Of a stretch of DNA of 64,000 nt, positions 16,316 through 25,026 are shown piece after piece. The position numbers and the translations under genes are program-made. The notes beneath the pieces are model-generated. The model saw nothing but the letters and a program-made list of their open reading frames with translations. It did not search any database and was not told the origin of the DNA. Within the stretch, counting starts at the first letter, position 1. Every line of letters begins with the position of its first letter. The stretch comes from Streptomyces hygroscopicus subsp. hygroscopicus (GTDB taxonomy: Bacteria > Actinomycetota > Actinomycetes > Streptomycetales > Streptomycetaceae): contig NZ_BSSM01000006.1 in the NCBI RefSeq assembly GCF_030269125.1, forward strand, positions 1 to 64,000, read 5' to 3'.

Positions 16316-16561
16316 TCAGTGCAGCCTCCAGGTGTACTTGCCGCCGCCCACCCAGCGGACGACGTCCGGATCGTCGAGGTCGTGGATGGTGATCCCGTGG
16401 GCGGCGGCGACCTCCAGCACATCGGTGACGGTCCTGGCCTCGCCGATCACCTCACCGTCGATCTCCACGATCCGGAAGGGCGCCTCACCCTGTTTCCCCG
16501 GGCACACGCCCAGTACCACGATCCGCGGCCGGGAGATGTGGGGAGCTGCTTGTTCGGTCAT
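16316..16561 (-). CDS. Small conserved hypothetical protein
   Basis: An 81-residue soluble protein without a recognised domain. The sequence IVVLGVCPGKQGEAPFRIVEIDGEVIGEARTVTD suggests a small beta-rich fold, followed by a helix (VLEVAAAHGITIHDL) and an acidic/tryptophan end. A TAACCT hexamer lies seven bases upstream of the ATG at 16561, a -10-like element that would give a leaderless mRNA. The gene ends 9 bases beyond the GH16 stop on the opposite strand. Confidence 0.7.
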   Translation of the reverse strand: MTEQAAPHISRPRIVVLGVCPGKQGEAPFRIVEIDGEVIGEARTVTDVLEVAAAHGITIHDLDDPDVVRWVGGGKYTWRLH

Positions 16562-16668
16562 GCAATTCAGGTTAGGCCGTCATGCCCGGGAAGGGTGTCC
16601 GCGGGAACCCGATCGACGTACGGGCGTTCCCCGCGCCCCTCCGGCGCGGGAATGTGAACCTGGGAGGT

Positions 16669-17709
16669 ATGGAACCCGTCGCCGCTCTGGAGCGGATCGC
16701 GTTCTTGCTGGAGCGGGCCCTGGCGCCGACCTACCGGGTGCGGGCGTTCCGGACGGCCGCCCGGGTGGTCGGGGGGCTCGCGCCCGAGGAGGTGGTGACG
16801 CGGGCGGCGGACGGGTCGCTGGAGGGGCTGAAAGGGGTCGGACCGAAGACGGCGCAGGTGGTGCGGGAGGCGCTGGGCGGGCAGGTGCCGGGGTACCTGC
16901 GGCGGCTGGAGGAGGAGAGCGGCGGAGCCGGGCGCGAGGGGCCGGGGGCCGCGCTGCGAGGGTTGTCGCGGGGGGACTGTCACACCCATTCGGACTGGTC
17001 CGACGGTGGCAGCCCGATCGAGGAGATGGGCCGGACGGCGGCCGCGCTCGGGCACGAGTGGACCGTCCTGACCGATCATTCGCCGCGGCTGACCGTGGCC
17101 CGGGGCCTGTCCCCGGAGCGGCTGCGCGAGCAGCTGGAGGTGGTGGCGGAGCTGAACGCGCGCTGGGCGCCCTTCCGGCTGCTCACCGGGATCGAGTGCG
17201 ACATCCTTGACGACGGTTCGCTGGACCAGGAGCCGGAGCTGCTGGAACGGCTGGACCTGGTCGTCGTGTCGGTGCACTCCAAGCTGCGGATGGACGCCCG
17301 CTCGATGACCCGCCGCATGGTGACCGCCGTACGCGATCCGCACGCCGACGTCCTCGGGCACTGCACCGGGCGCCTGGTCACCGGCCGGGGGCGCCCCGAG
17401 TCGGAGTTCGACGCGGACGAGGTGTTCGCCGCCTGCGCCGAGTCCGGCACCGCCGTGGAGATCAACAGCCGCCCGGAACGCCTCGACCCGCCCCGGCGGC
17501 TGCTGCGGCGTGCCGTGGCCGCGGGCACTCTCTTCGCCGTCGACACCGACGCGCACGCGCCCGGACAGCTGGACTGGCAGATCCTGGGCTGCGCCCGCGC
17601 CGAGGAGTGCGGGGTACCGCCCGAGCGGGTGGTCACCACGTGGTCGGCGCGGGAACTGCTGGACTGGACGGGCGAGGGGCGGCTGCCCGCGCGCGTGGCG
17701 GTGGTCTGA
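16669..17709 (+). CDS. PHP-domain phosphoesterase with N-terminal helix-hairpin-helix
   Basis: A 346-residue protein resembling the C-terminal half of bacterial family X DNA polymerases. Residues 1-80 form a PolX-like helical/HhH region (LERALAPTYRVRAFRTAARVV, GLKGVGPKTAQVVREAL), and from residue 103 a PHP domain starts with CHTHSDWSDGG. Further metal-binding motifs are LTDHS, GIECDI and VDTDAHAPGQ. No polymerase palm is present. The likely activity is a metal-dependent phosphatase or nuclease connected with DNA repair. ATG at 16669 follows GGGAGGT. Confidence 0.9.
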   Translation: MEPVAALERIAFLLERALAPTYRVRAFRTAARVVGGLAPEEVVTRAADGSLEGLKGVGPKTAQVVREALGGQVPGYLRRLEEESGGAGREGPGAALRGLSRGDCHTHSDWSDGGSPIEEMGRTAAALGHEWTVLTDHSPRLTVARGLSPERLREQLEVVAELNARWAPFRLLTGIECDILDDGSLDQEPELLERLDLVVVSVHSKLRMDARSMTRRMVTAVRDPHADVLGHCTGRLVTGRGRPESEFDADEVFAACAESGTAVEINSRPERLDPPRRLLRRAVAAGTLFAVDTDAHAPGQLDWQILGCARAEECGVPPERVVTTWSARELLDWTGEGRLPARVAVV

Positions 17710-17765
17710 CGTGGTACCCGGAGCCGGAACGAAAGAGCCGGAAAGAGCCGGAGAGAGGGCCCCGG

Positions 17766-18422
17766 ATGGAGCGAGCCGCCGTCTTCGACGTCGACGGAAC
17801 CCTCGTCGACACCAATCACCTGCACGTGGTCACCTGGTGGGAGGCCTTTCGGCAGGCCGGTCACCGCGTGCCCATGCACGCCGTCCACCGGGCCGTCGGC
17901 CTCGGCTCGGCGGACCTGGTCGCCCATCTGCTCGGCGAGGACCGCGACCGCGACCAGGACGCCGGGCTCAGCGCGGCCCACAAGGCGCTGTACGGCCAGT
18001 ACTTCGACCGGCTCCCCGCCCTGCCGGGCGCCGGCGAGCTGCTGCGCCGCCTGCACCGGGAGGGCTGGACGGTGGTCCTCGCCACCTCCGCGAGCGGCTC
18101 CGAACTGGGGGCGCTGCGCCGGGCGATCGACGCGGACGACGCCATCGAGGCCACCGCGAGCAGCGAGGACGTACAGGAGGGCAAACCCGCTCCGGAGCCG
18201 GTGGAACACGCGCTGGAGCTGGCCGGGGTACCGGCCTCGCGCGCGGTCCTCGTCGGGGACACCGTGTGGGACATGCGGGCGGGTGCCAAGGCCGGGGTGC
18301 GGTGCGTGGGGGTGCTGTGCGGTGGGATCCCCCGCGCCGATCTGACGGAGGCCGGCGCGGAGGCCGTCTACGCCGACCCCGCCGACCTGCTCGCCCGCCT
18401 CGGCACCAGCCCGCTGGCCTGA
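17766..18422 (+). CDS. HAD-superfamily hydrolase (phosphatase/phosphoglucomutase-like)
   Basis: A 218-residue HAD protein. Motif I is FDVDGTLVDTN with the nucleophilic aspartate at residue 8, motif II is ATSAS near residue 100, motif III the lysine in EGKPAPEP, and motif IV VLVGDTVWDM. A helical cap lies between motifs I and II, as in subfamily IA enzymes such as phosphoglycolate phosphatase. The substrate is unknown. It follows the PHP gene by 56 bases and is followed by a clear intrinsic-type terminator. Confidence 0.92.
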   Translation: MERAAVFDVDGTLVDTNHLHVVTWWEAFRQAGHRVPMHAVHRAVGLGSADLVAHLLGEDRDRDQDAGLSAAHKALYGQYFDRLPALPGAGELLRRLHREGWTVVLATSASGSELGALRRAIDADDAIEATASSEDVQEGKPAPEPVEHALELAGVPASRAVLVGDTVWDMRAGAKAGVRCVGVLCGGIPRADLTEAGAEAVYADPADLLARLGTSPLA

Positions 18423-18534
18423 GGCCGGGGCGTGTGGCGCAGGTCACGGCAAGAGGTGGAACACCGGGCACCGGTCGCCCGTTGAACCGGGCGTGGGTAC
18501 GGACGGGACAGTGTCCCCGGGCCTCATCTTCCGC

Positions 18535-18568
18535 CCACAGGGACGATCGTTCGGCTGAAGCCCTGTGG
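18535..18568 (+). repeat. Hairpin in the HAD/hydrolase spacer
   Basis: CCACAGGG at 18535-18542 pairs with CCCTGTGG at 18561-18568. It sits in the 278-base spacer after the HAD gene, upstream of the stronger terminator at 18614. Together with GGGACAGTGTCCC just before it, it suggests a structured untranslated segment, but I recognise no known RNA family. Confidence 0.35.
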
Positions 18569-18613
18569 AGCCTTTCGCCGAGAGGCGACCGCCGTCCGCA
18601 CCCACCTCAGGCC

Positions 18614-18647
18614 GCCCCGGCCGTGAATCCCCCGTCACGGCCGGGGC
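18614..18647 (+). terminator. Intrinsic-type terminator after the HAD gene
   Basis: A 13-base perfect stem, GCCCCGGCCGTGA at 18614-18626 and TCACGGCCGGGGC at 18635-18647, with an 8-base loop and TTT directly after the stem on the plus strand. It can also serve the convergent hydrolase gene ending at 18701. Confidence 0.75.
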
Positions 18648-18666
18648 TTTCCATGTCATCGGCCCT

Positions 18667-18701
18667 CCGGCACCCGGCACCCGGCACCCGGCACCCGGCA
18701 C
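18667..18701. repeat. Five tandem copies of CCGGCAC
   Basis: Five exact 7-base units in a row, ending at the first base of the hydrolase stop codon (TAG, complement of 18701-18703). Such heptamer runs are prone to copy-number change; no coding frame uses it. Confidence 0.85.
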
Positions 18702-19591
18702 TATGCGATCCCCGCCACGGCGAGCATCCGGCCGGTCCCCGTGGTGGCCGCCGTGGCCCCGCCCCCGCCGAGGAACTCCCGCAGGTCCGCGGTGAGCCGT
18801 TCCGCGTGCGTGACGAACAGGCCGTGGCCGCCGTTCTCGTACACCTTCAGCACGGCGCCCGGCACCAGCCCGGCCACCCGCTCACCCGTGTGGGCGAGGG
18901 GCGCGGAGGTGTCGTGGGTGCCGTGCACGACGAGCACCGGTACGTCCACGGCGGGCAGCTCGCCGGTGAGGTCGAGGCCGGTCACGACGGACCGGACACC
19001 GGTGGAGGCGCGGGGCGTGGCCGCCAGGCAGCGCTCCACGAGATGGCGCACGTACGCCTCCGAGACGTCGTTCCCCGCGCTGGAGACGGCGAAGAACGCG
19101 TCCGCGGAACGGGTGAACCACGCGGGCCGGTCGCGCCGGAAGAACTCCTCGTCGGCCCGAGCGATCGACGGGTCCACGCCGTCGGGCAGATGCTCCGAAC
19201 GGATGATGCCGGGACTGACCCCGCAGACCAGGGCGACGCGGGCCACCCGGTCCGAGCCGTGCCGGGTCAGGCAGCGCACCACCTCGGCGGTGCCGACGGA
19301 GTGCCCGATCAGCGTGACCTCGCGCAGATCGAGATGGTCGAGCAGCCCCTGGAGGTCGTCGGCGAGGGTGTCGAGGTCGTACCCCGACCAGACGTCGTCC
19401 GAGCGCCCGTGACCGCGCCGGTCCAGAGCCACGCAGCGGTATCCGGCCTCCGCGAGCGGCAGCATCTGGTGCTCCCACATCTCGTGGCCCAGATAGGCGC
19501 TCGCGACGAAGACGGCGACGGTGCCGGAGGCGGGACCGTGGTCGACGTAGTGCAGCCGGGTGGAGTCGACGGGGCTTTCGTAGTACGGCAC
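18701..19591 (-). CDS. Alpha/beta hydrolase
   Basis: A 296-residue alpha/beta-hydrolase of the haloperoxidase/esterase type. The nucleophile elbow is LIGHSVGTAEVV (serine near residue 97), preceded by ALDRRGHGRSD; the acid lies after VLVVHGTHD and the histidine in ENGGHGLFVTH. Perhydrolase-like chloroperoxidases and esterases share this layout, so activity is uncertain. GTG at 19591, with GAGGAAGG upstream, gives a normal length; a much longer in-frame opening upstream is antisense to the next gene and is rejected. Confidence 0.88.
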   Translation of the reverse strand: MPYYESPVDSTRLHYVDHGPASGTVAVFVASAYLGHEMWEHQMLPLAEAGYRCVALDRRGHGRSDDVWSGYDLDTLADDLQGLLDHLDLREVTLIGHSVGTAEVVRCLTRHGSDRVARVALVCGVSPGIIRSEHLPDGVDPSIARADEEFFRRDRPAWFTRSADAFFAVSSAGNDVSEAYVRHLVERCLAATPRASTGVRSVVTGLDLTGELPAVDVPVLVVHGTHDTSAPLAHTGERVAGLVPGAVLKVYENGGHGLFVTHAERLTADLREFLGGGGATAATTGTGRMLAVAGIA

Positions 19592-19799
19592 GGGGCCTTC
19601 CTCGGGATACGGCTCGGGAGCGGCGGCAAACGGGCATCGGTCGGCCGATGGGCCCGATCGTGCCTGGAGCGGACCCCGCGGTCGATTACCCGGCACGTCA
19701 AGCACGTGTGTACGGCCGTCCGGCGCGTGTGCGGGCGGGCCGCCCGGGTACCCGGCCGGTCGTCGCGGACCCCTCGCCCGAGGACGGAAGGAGTCGAAG

Positions 19800-20831
19800 G
19801 TGAGCAACGCAGCGGGCAGCACGGTGGTGGTCACGGGGGCCACCGGAAACGTGGGGACGAGCGTGGTGCGCCTGCTCGCCCAGGACCCGGGGATCGCATC
19901 GGTACGGGGCCTCGCGCGGCGCCTGCCCGAGTGGTCGCCGACGGGGATCGAGTGGTCGGCCGTCGACCTGGCGTCGGACCGGGCGGACCTCGCGGAGCGG
20001 TTCGCGGGCGCCGACGCCGTGGTCCACCTGGCGTGGGCGTTCCAGCCGACGCACGATCCGGCGGCCACCTGGCGGACCAATGTGCTCGGCGGCATCCGGG
20101 TGTTCGACGCGGTCGCCGCGGCCGGAGTGCCGGTCCTGGTGCACGCCTCCTCCGTGGGGGCGTACTCGCCGGGTCCCAAGGACCGCGCGGTGGACGAGTC
20201 CTGGCCGACGCACGGCTGGCCGGACGCCGCGTACTGCCGGGAGAAGGCGTATCTGGAGCGCACCCTGGACGTGTTCGAACGCGATCACCCCGAGGTGCGG
20301 GTGGTCCGGATGCGCCCGGCGTTCCTGTTCAAGCGGGAGTCGGCGAGCGAGCAGCGCCGGATCTTCGGCGGTCGCTTCCTGCCCGGCCCGCTGGCCCGGC
20401 CCGAGCTGCTGCCGTTCCTGCCGGACATCCCGGGCCTGCGGGTGCAGGCGCTGCACACCGACGACGCCGCCGAGGCCTACCGGCTCGCGGTGCGCTCGGA
20501 GTCGGCCCGCGGCGCCTTCAACCTGGCCGCCGACCCGCCGCTGGACGCCGCCGTCCTCGGCGACCTGCTCGGCGCGCGTCCGGTACGGCTCCCGCGCACG
20601 GCCGCCCGCTCGGCGATCGCCGCGGCCTGGAACCTCCATCTGCTGCCGGCCTCGCCGCACCTGTTCGACGCCGTGCTGCGGCTGCCGCTGATGGACTGCG
20701 CGCGGGCCCACGAGGAACTGGGCTGGCGGCCCCGGTGGACGGCGACGGAGGTGCTGGAGGAGTTCCTGGAGGGGCTCCAGCGGGGCAGCGGGCTGGAGAC
20801 CGCGCCGCTGCAGGGCCACAAGGTGGGCTGA
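19800..20831 (+). CDS. NAD-dependent epimerase/dehydratase family protein
   Basis: A 343-residue extended short-chain dehydrogenase. The N-terminal VVVTGATGNVGTSVVRLL is the GxxGxxG nucleotide-binding motif, HLAW and HASSVGAYSPG carry the active-site serine, and the YxxxK equivalent is YCREKAY near residue 145. It is typical of the SDRa family in actinobacteria; the substrate, a sugar nucleotide or other alcohol, is unknown. GTG at 19800 is preceded by GGAAGGAG. It is divergent from the alpha/beta hydrolase. Confidence 0.9.
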   Translation: MSNAAGSTVVVTGATGNVGTSVVRLLAQDPGIASVRGLARRLPEWSPTGIEWSAVDLASDRADLAERFAGADAVVHLAWAFQPTHDPAATWRTNVLGGIRVFDAVAAAGVPVLVHASSVGAYSPGPKDRAVDESWPTHGWPDAAYCREKAYLERTLDVFERDHPEVRVVRMRPAFLFKRESASEQRRIFGGRFLPGPLARPELLPFLPDIPGLRVQALHTDDAAEAYRLAVRSESARGAFNLAADPPLDAAVLGDLLGARPVRLPRTAARSAIAAAWNLHLLPASPHLFDAVLRLPLMDCARAHEELGWRPRWTATEVLEEFLEGLQRGSGLETAPLQGHKVG

Positions 20832-20880
20832 GGGGGAGGACATCCCGACCGTACGGCAAGGGGAGGAAGGCGAGGACGGC

Positions 20881-21141
20881 ATGGCCGCACAGCGCGAGCA
20901 GGAACCCGGAGGGGCACCGGAGCCGCGACCGGTGCCGAGGGACATGCCCGACCAGGAGGCGCGGCCCGACGACCCGTGGGACCTTCCCGCGGACCGCTCG
21001 GGCGGACAGACCGGGCAGGACGAGGGGGACGACGCCGACGGCGTGCCGGACACGGACGAGGCCGGCTCCGGCCCCCGCGGCGCGCCGCGCACGGGCACCG
21101 TCCACCCGGAGCACCCCGGCCCGGACGAGTCACCCGCCTGA
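20881..21141 (+). CDS. Small acidic low-complexity protein
   Basis: An 86-residue protein rich in Pro, Asp, Glu and Gly (for example DDPWDLPADRSGGQTGQDEGDDADG), probably disordered. It begins at ATG 20881 behind GGGGAGGAAGG and follows the epimerase by 49 bases, so it may be in the same transcript. Similar short acidic proteins are common in Streptomyces; I know no function. Confidence 0.6.
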   Translation: MAAQREQEPGGAPEPRPVPRDMPDQEARPDDPWDLPADRSGGQTGQDEGDDADGVPDTDEAGSGPRGAPRTGTVHPEHPGPDESPA

Positions 21142-21227
21142 ACAAGTCACCTGCCCGGACGACGGGGTCCCCCGCACGGTCGACGTCCCTTGCGCGCGTC
21201 CGGCATCGCGGGCAAGGATGATCGATC

Positions 21228-21977
21228 ATGCCCACCAAGACTCCGCGCATCCCCACCCCGGACGGCGTCGCCGACGCGTTCGCCGCCTTTCCCGACGACG
21301 GCCGGCGCCACCCCGCGGTGCTGGTCTACCCCGACGCCTTCGGCCTGCGCCCCGAACTGGAGGCCAGGGCGCGTGAACTGGCCGGGCACGGCTACTACGC
21401 GCTCGTGCCCAACTTCCTCTACCGGCACGGCCCGGCTCCTGTCGTCGAGCTTCCCGCGCACGTGGGGGAGGCGGTCCGGCCCAGGCTCATCGCCGAGCTG
21501 CTGCCCCTGGTCGAGGCGCACACCACCGAGCGCGTCCTGCGCGACGCCGAGGCGTATCTCGGTTTCCTCGCCGCCCAGCCCGAGGTCGCCGACGGGCCGG
21601 TCGGCGCGATCGGCTACTGCATCGGCGCCGTCCTCGCGATGCGCACCGCGACGGCCCACCCCGACCGGGTGGCCGCCCTCGCCGGGTTCCACCCCGGCTT
21701 CCTGGTCACGGACGCGCCCGACAGCCCGCACCTGTCCCTCCCCCGGATCACCGCCGAGGTCCACGTCGGCCTGGCCGAGCACGACATGAAGCCCCCGGCC
21801 CGCGACGAGCTGGCCAAGGCCCTGGTCACCGCGGGCGTGGACCACACCATCGAGGTCTACCCCGGCGCGATCCACGGCTTCACGATGTCGGACACCGACG
21901 CCTTCGACCCCGCCGCGACGCAGCGGCACTGGGACCGGCTGCTGCCGCTCCTCGGTCGCACCCTGCCCCAGGGCTGA
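21228..21977 (+). CDS. Dienelactone-hydrolase family protein
   Basis: A 249-residue alpha/beta hydrolase of the dienelactone hydrolase family, which uses cysteine as nucleophile: GAIGYCIGAVLA with C131. The acid and histidine fit VGLAEHD and GAIHGFTM. N-terminal PAVLVYPDAFGLRPELEARARELAGHGYYALVPNFLYR is characteristic. Such enzymes open enol-lactones in aromatic degradation or act as broad carboxylesterases. The gene ends five bases from the convergent ROK regulator. Confidence 0.92.
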   Translation: MPTKTPRIPTPDGVADAFAAFPDDGRRHPAVLVYPDAFGLRPELEARARELAGHGYYALVPNFLYRHGPAPVVELPAHVGEAVRPRLIAELLPLVEAHTTERVLRDAEAYLGFLAAQPEVADGPVGAIGYCIGAVLAMRTATAHPDRVAALAGFHPGFLVTDAPDSPHLSLPRITAEVHVGLAEHDMKPPARDELAKALVTAGVDHTIEVYPGAIHGFTMSDTDAFDPAATQRHWDRLLPLLGRTLPQG

Positions 21978-21982
21978 GGGAG

Positions 21983-23275
21983 CTACGCGCCCGGAGTCCG
22001 CTCCCGCAGCGCCGTCCGCCAGGCGGGGAGCGGACTTTCGGGGGCCGGGGCGGGGCGGTGGCCGCCGCCGGCGAAGAAGTCGGCCAGCGGGAGGATCGCG
22101 GCGCCGACGGTCACGGCGTCCGGGCCGAGGCGGCCGAGTTCGATGGTGACCCTGTCGGCGGGGTGGCGCAGCGAGTACGTCGCCGCGTGCCGGCGCACGG
22201 CGGGCAGGAACCGGGTGCCGAGCTGGAGCCCGGCCCAGCCGCCGACGATGATCCGCTCGGGCCGGAAGAGGTTGATCAGATCGGACAGGCCCGCCCCCAG
22301 GTACTCGGCGGTCTCCTCCAGAACGGCCAGCGCCACCGGGTCCGCCGTGCCGTCCCGCGCCGGGTAGGCGGCGGCGAGCATGGCGGTGAGCGCGGTCTCC
22401 TCGTCGGCGTCGGCGGGCGGACGGCCACCCTCCTCGCGCCAGCGGGCGAGCAGCGACTCGGCCCCCGCGTACGCCTCCAGGCAGCCCGGGGCACCGCAGC
22501 GGCAGCGGCGCCCGCGCACCCGTACCGTCAGATGGCCCCACTCGACGGCCCGTCCGCGCTCGACGTCGGGAGTGACCAGGCAGGCGCCGACGCCGGAACC
22601 GAACAGCACGACGAGGGCGTCGCGGGCACCCCTCCCCGCGCCGAACCACATCTCGGCCTGACCCAGCGTCTTGGCGCCGTTGTCGATGAAGTACCGCACC
22701 GTCCGCGGCAGTTCGGAGGCGGTCCGGAGCAGCTGCTCCAGTGGCACCGCGTCCCAGCCGATGGTCTGCCCGTGCACCACGGCACCCCGGTCGGCGGTGT
22801 GCTCGACGATGCCGGGCACGCCGACCCCGATGCCCAACAGCCTTTCGGGAGCGGCGGCTTCGGCGGCCAGGACCTCGGCGACGCCGTCGCGGATGTGTCC
22901 GGCGATCACGTCGGGGTCATAGCGCTGCGCGCTCAACGGGCGTTCGGTGCGGACCAGTTCGGTCAGGGCGAGGTCGAACAGCTCGACACGGACGCGGGTC
23001 TCGCCGACGTCGACGCCGATCATCTGTCCGCTGTCCGGGGAGACGCGCAGCAGGGTGCGGGGCCGCCCGCCGTCGGAGTCGACGCTGCCGGCCTCCTCGA
23101 CCAGACCGTCGGCGGCCAGATCGGCGACCACGTTGCTGACCGAGCCGGAGCTGAGGCCGGTGGCCGGCCCCAGCTCGAAGCGGCTCAGCGGGCCGTCGAA
23201 GTACAGCCGCTGCAGCACGGCGGTGCGGTTGCCCCGCCGAAGGTCACGCACCGTGCGCCCGTTCCGCCCCGCCAT
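21983..23275 (-). CDS. ROK-family transcriptional regulator
   Basis: A 430-residue regulator. The N-terminal winged helix (LQRLYFDGPLSRFELGPATGLSSGSVSNVVADLAADGLV) is followed by a ROK sugar-kinase-like domain with GVDVGETRVRV, GVGVPGIV, FIDNGAKTLGQAE and the zinc motif CRCGAPGCLE. Such proteins (XylR/NagC type) repress sugar uptake or catabolism genes and release DNA on binding a sugar or sugar phosphate. ATG at 23275 has AAAGGAG upstream and is better than the ATG 21 bases before it. No sugar transporter is adjacent. Confidence 0.92.
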   Translation of the reverse strand: MAGRNGRTVRDLRRGNRTAVLQRLYFDGPLSRFELGPATGLSSGSVSNVVADLAADGLVEEAGSVDSDGGRPRTLLRVSPDSGQMIGVDVGETRVRVELFDLALTELVRTERPLSAQRYDPDVIAGHIRDGVAEVLAAEAAAPERLLGIGVGVPGIVEHTADRGAVVHGQTIGWDAVPLEQLLRTASELPRTVRYFIDNGAKTLGQAEMWFGAGRGARDALVVLFGSGVGACLVTPDVERGRAVEWGHLTVRVRGRRCRCGAPGCLEAYAGAESLLARWREEGGRPPADADEETALTAMLAAAYPARDGTADPVALAVLEETAEYLGAGLSDLINLFRPERIIVGGWAGLQLGTRFLPAVRRHAATYSLRHPADRVTIELGRLGPDAVTVGAAILPLADFFAGGGHRPAPAPESPLPAWRTALRERTPGA

Positions 23276-23350
23276 GCGGCTCCTTTCACGAACCATGCCC
23301 GACCTGCAACATACTCCTTCGGGCGACCGGAACGCGACTTTCCACCACCC

Positions 23351-24295
23351 TTAGTTCATGCTGTGAGGTAAGTAAGGGTTCCGTGAGTCCGCGAGGGGCG
23401 GGACCGGCGGCTCGGCCCGTCGGGGCGGACGCGGGCCGCCGGACGTGCCCGCCCCCGCCGGAGCCCCGAAGCGGGCCAGGGTGTGCCAGACCATTTTCAG
23501 GTGCTGGAGGTCGTGGCGACCGGTGCGGGCGGCGCGGCCGAGATGGCGGGGGGTCAGGATGCCCGACGAGGCGATGCGGGTGCCGAGGGCGGCGTATTCC
23601 GGGCCGCGGTAGTCGGCGTGGTGCCGCAGGCGGTCGGCGGTGAGGACGTAGCCGGGGTGCCATTCCAGGGGGAAGGGGAGGCGCCGGGCCGCCGTCTCGA
23701 CGGGGGTGCCGCGGTAGCTCGCGTCCAGGACCAGGGCCTCGATGTCGCGGGCGAGGAGGACTCCGCCGTGGACGTGGCACTCGATGTAGTCGTCGAGCGC
23801 GTCCCGCGTGTCCGCCTCGGCGAGGGCGATCAGCGGCATCGCGCCGGCCACGCCGAAGTCCGTGGGTTCGGCGGCGCTGTCCGGGTAGCAGAAGGTGGCG
23901 CGGGCGGCGGCCGCGGCGGTGAGCCGTAGGTGCGAGGAGCCGAACCGCGGTGCGGCGCCCACCACTTGGCGGCGGAAGTTCAGCGCGCCGTACACCGGCC
24001 GCTCCGCGGGCTCGGCGTCGTCGTACGCGCCGCCGAAGATCCGGCTCTCCCAGCGCCACCGGTCGCCGCCCCGGTGCGCGGTGAGCCCGCCGTTGCTGGT
24101 GCCGGTGACGAACTGGGAGTGGTAGACGCCGTCCCGGGCGAGGGAGGTGAGGATCGGCAGCCCGTCGGAGAGGCGGTCCGGATGGAAGTTGAGGGTGATG
24201 CGCGGGCCGGGGGCGAGCGGGGGGCCTGACGCGTGGGCGGCCACGTGCCGCAGCGCGCGCCGGGCGCGTGCCGGGAGCCCGTCGGGGAAATCCAT
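23351..24295 (-). CDS. DUF3626 family protein
   Basis: A 314-residue protein with the DUF3626 pattern: RITLNFHPDRLSDGLPILTSLARDGVYHSQFVTGTSNGGLTA near residue 35, then FGGAY, RPVYGALN, RFGSSHLRL and an IECHVHGGVLL motif. The conserved histidines and aspartates suggest a metal-dependent or hydrolase-like fold, but no activity is established for the family. ATG at 24295 follows GGGGAGGG. It is divergent from the FBP-domain gene. Confidence 0.85.
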   Translation of the reverse strand: MDFPDGLPARARRALRHVAAHASGPPLAPGPRITLNFHPDRLSDGLPILTSLARDGVYHSQFVTGTSNGGLTAHRGGDRWRWESRIFGGAYDDAEPAERPVYGALNFRRQVVGAAPRFGSSHLRLTAAAAARATFCYPDSAAEPTDFGVAGAMPLIALAEADTRDALDDYIECHVHGGVLLARDIEALVLDASYRGTPVETAARRLPFPLEWHPGYVLTADRLRHHADYRGPEYAALGTRIASSGILTPRHLGRAARTGRHDLQHLKMVWHTLARFGAPAGAGTSGGPRPPRRAEPPVPPLADSRNPYLPHSMN

Positions 24296-24378
24296 TGGCC
24301 CGCCCTCCCCGGGGATACCTAGGCTGAAAGGGGACCCCATCCTCCCGGGTCCGGCGCACGTACGACGAAGGAATTTCC

Positions 24379-24873
24379 ATGAGACCGCTCACCGAGCAGG
24401 ACATCCGCAGCTCTTTCGTGAACTGCTCCAAGGGTGAGGCCAAGCGGCTGGCCGTGCCGCGGGACCTCGGGGAACGACCGTGGGCCGACCTGGACTTCCT
24501 CGGCTGGCGGGACCCCGGCGCGCCCGACCGCAGCTATCTGGTCACCGAGCGGGGGGACCGGCTCGTGGGCGTCGCCCTGCGCTACCCCTCCTCCCAGCGC
24601 GGCTTCCTGCACCGCAGCATGTGCTCCGTGTGCCTGACCACGCACCGCGGCGGCGGGGTGTCCCTCATGACCGCGCGCAAGGCGGGCACCGCGGGCCGCG
24701 AGGGCAACTCGGTCGGCCTGTACATGTGCACGGACCTGTCGTGCTCGCTGTACACGCGCGGGAGGAAGGTCCCCGACTCCGGGATGCGGATCGAGGAGAG
24801 CCTGAGCCTGGAGGAGCAGATCGCGCGGACGACCGGCAATCTCTCCGCGTTCCTCGACAAGCTGTACGTCTGA
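24379..24873 (+). CDS. FBP-domain (EF-G-binding, FusB-like) zinc-finger protein
   Basis: A 164-residue protein of the FBP C-terminal treble-clef zinc-finger family. Four cysteine ligands are visible, C82 and C85 in MCSVC and C117 and C122 in MCTDLSC. The family includes FusB/FusC, which bind elongation factor G and rescue it from fusidic acid, and many intrinsic homologues that may aid ribosome release. Actinobacterial copies are chromosomal and of unproven function. The ATG has GAAGGA upstream. Confidence 0.9.
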   Translation: MRPLTEQDIRSSFVNCSKGEAKRLAVPRDLGERPWADLDFLGWRDPGAPDRSYLVTERGDRLVGVALRYPSSQRGFLHRSMCSVCLTTHRGGGVSLMTARKAGTAGREGNSVGLYMCTDLSCSLYTRGRKVPDSGMRIEESLSLEEQIARTTGNLSAFLDKLYV

Positions 24874-25026
24874 GACGCCCCGGCACCCGGCGGCCGCCCG
24901 TTCCGGCACCGCCGGCCGCGGCCCGGCCCCCGCCGGGCCGGTGAGCCGTTCGGCCCGACACCCTGTCCGCCCCGCCCCTCGAACAGCCACGTTCGGCGCA
25001 CCCGAGGACGGGGAACAGGCCAAGGG

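Noticed and set aside
17510..21376. 1288-codon plus-strand open frame spanning several genes
   Set aside because: It runs through the PHP, HAD, hydrolase and epimerase genes in wrong frames or antisense and is Arg/Gly/Pro-rich nonsense typical of high-GC DNA.
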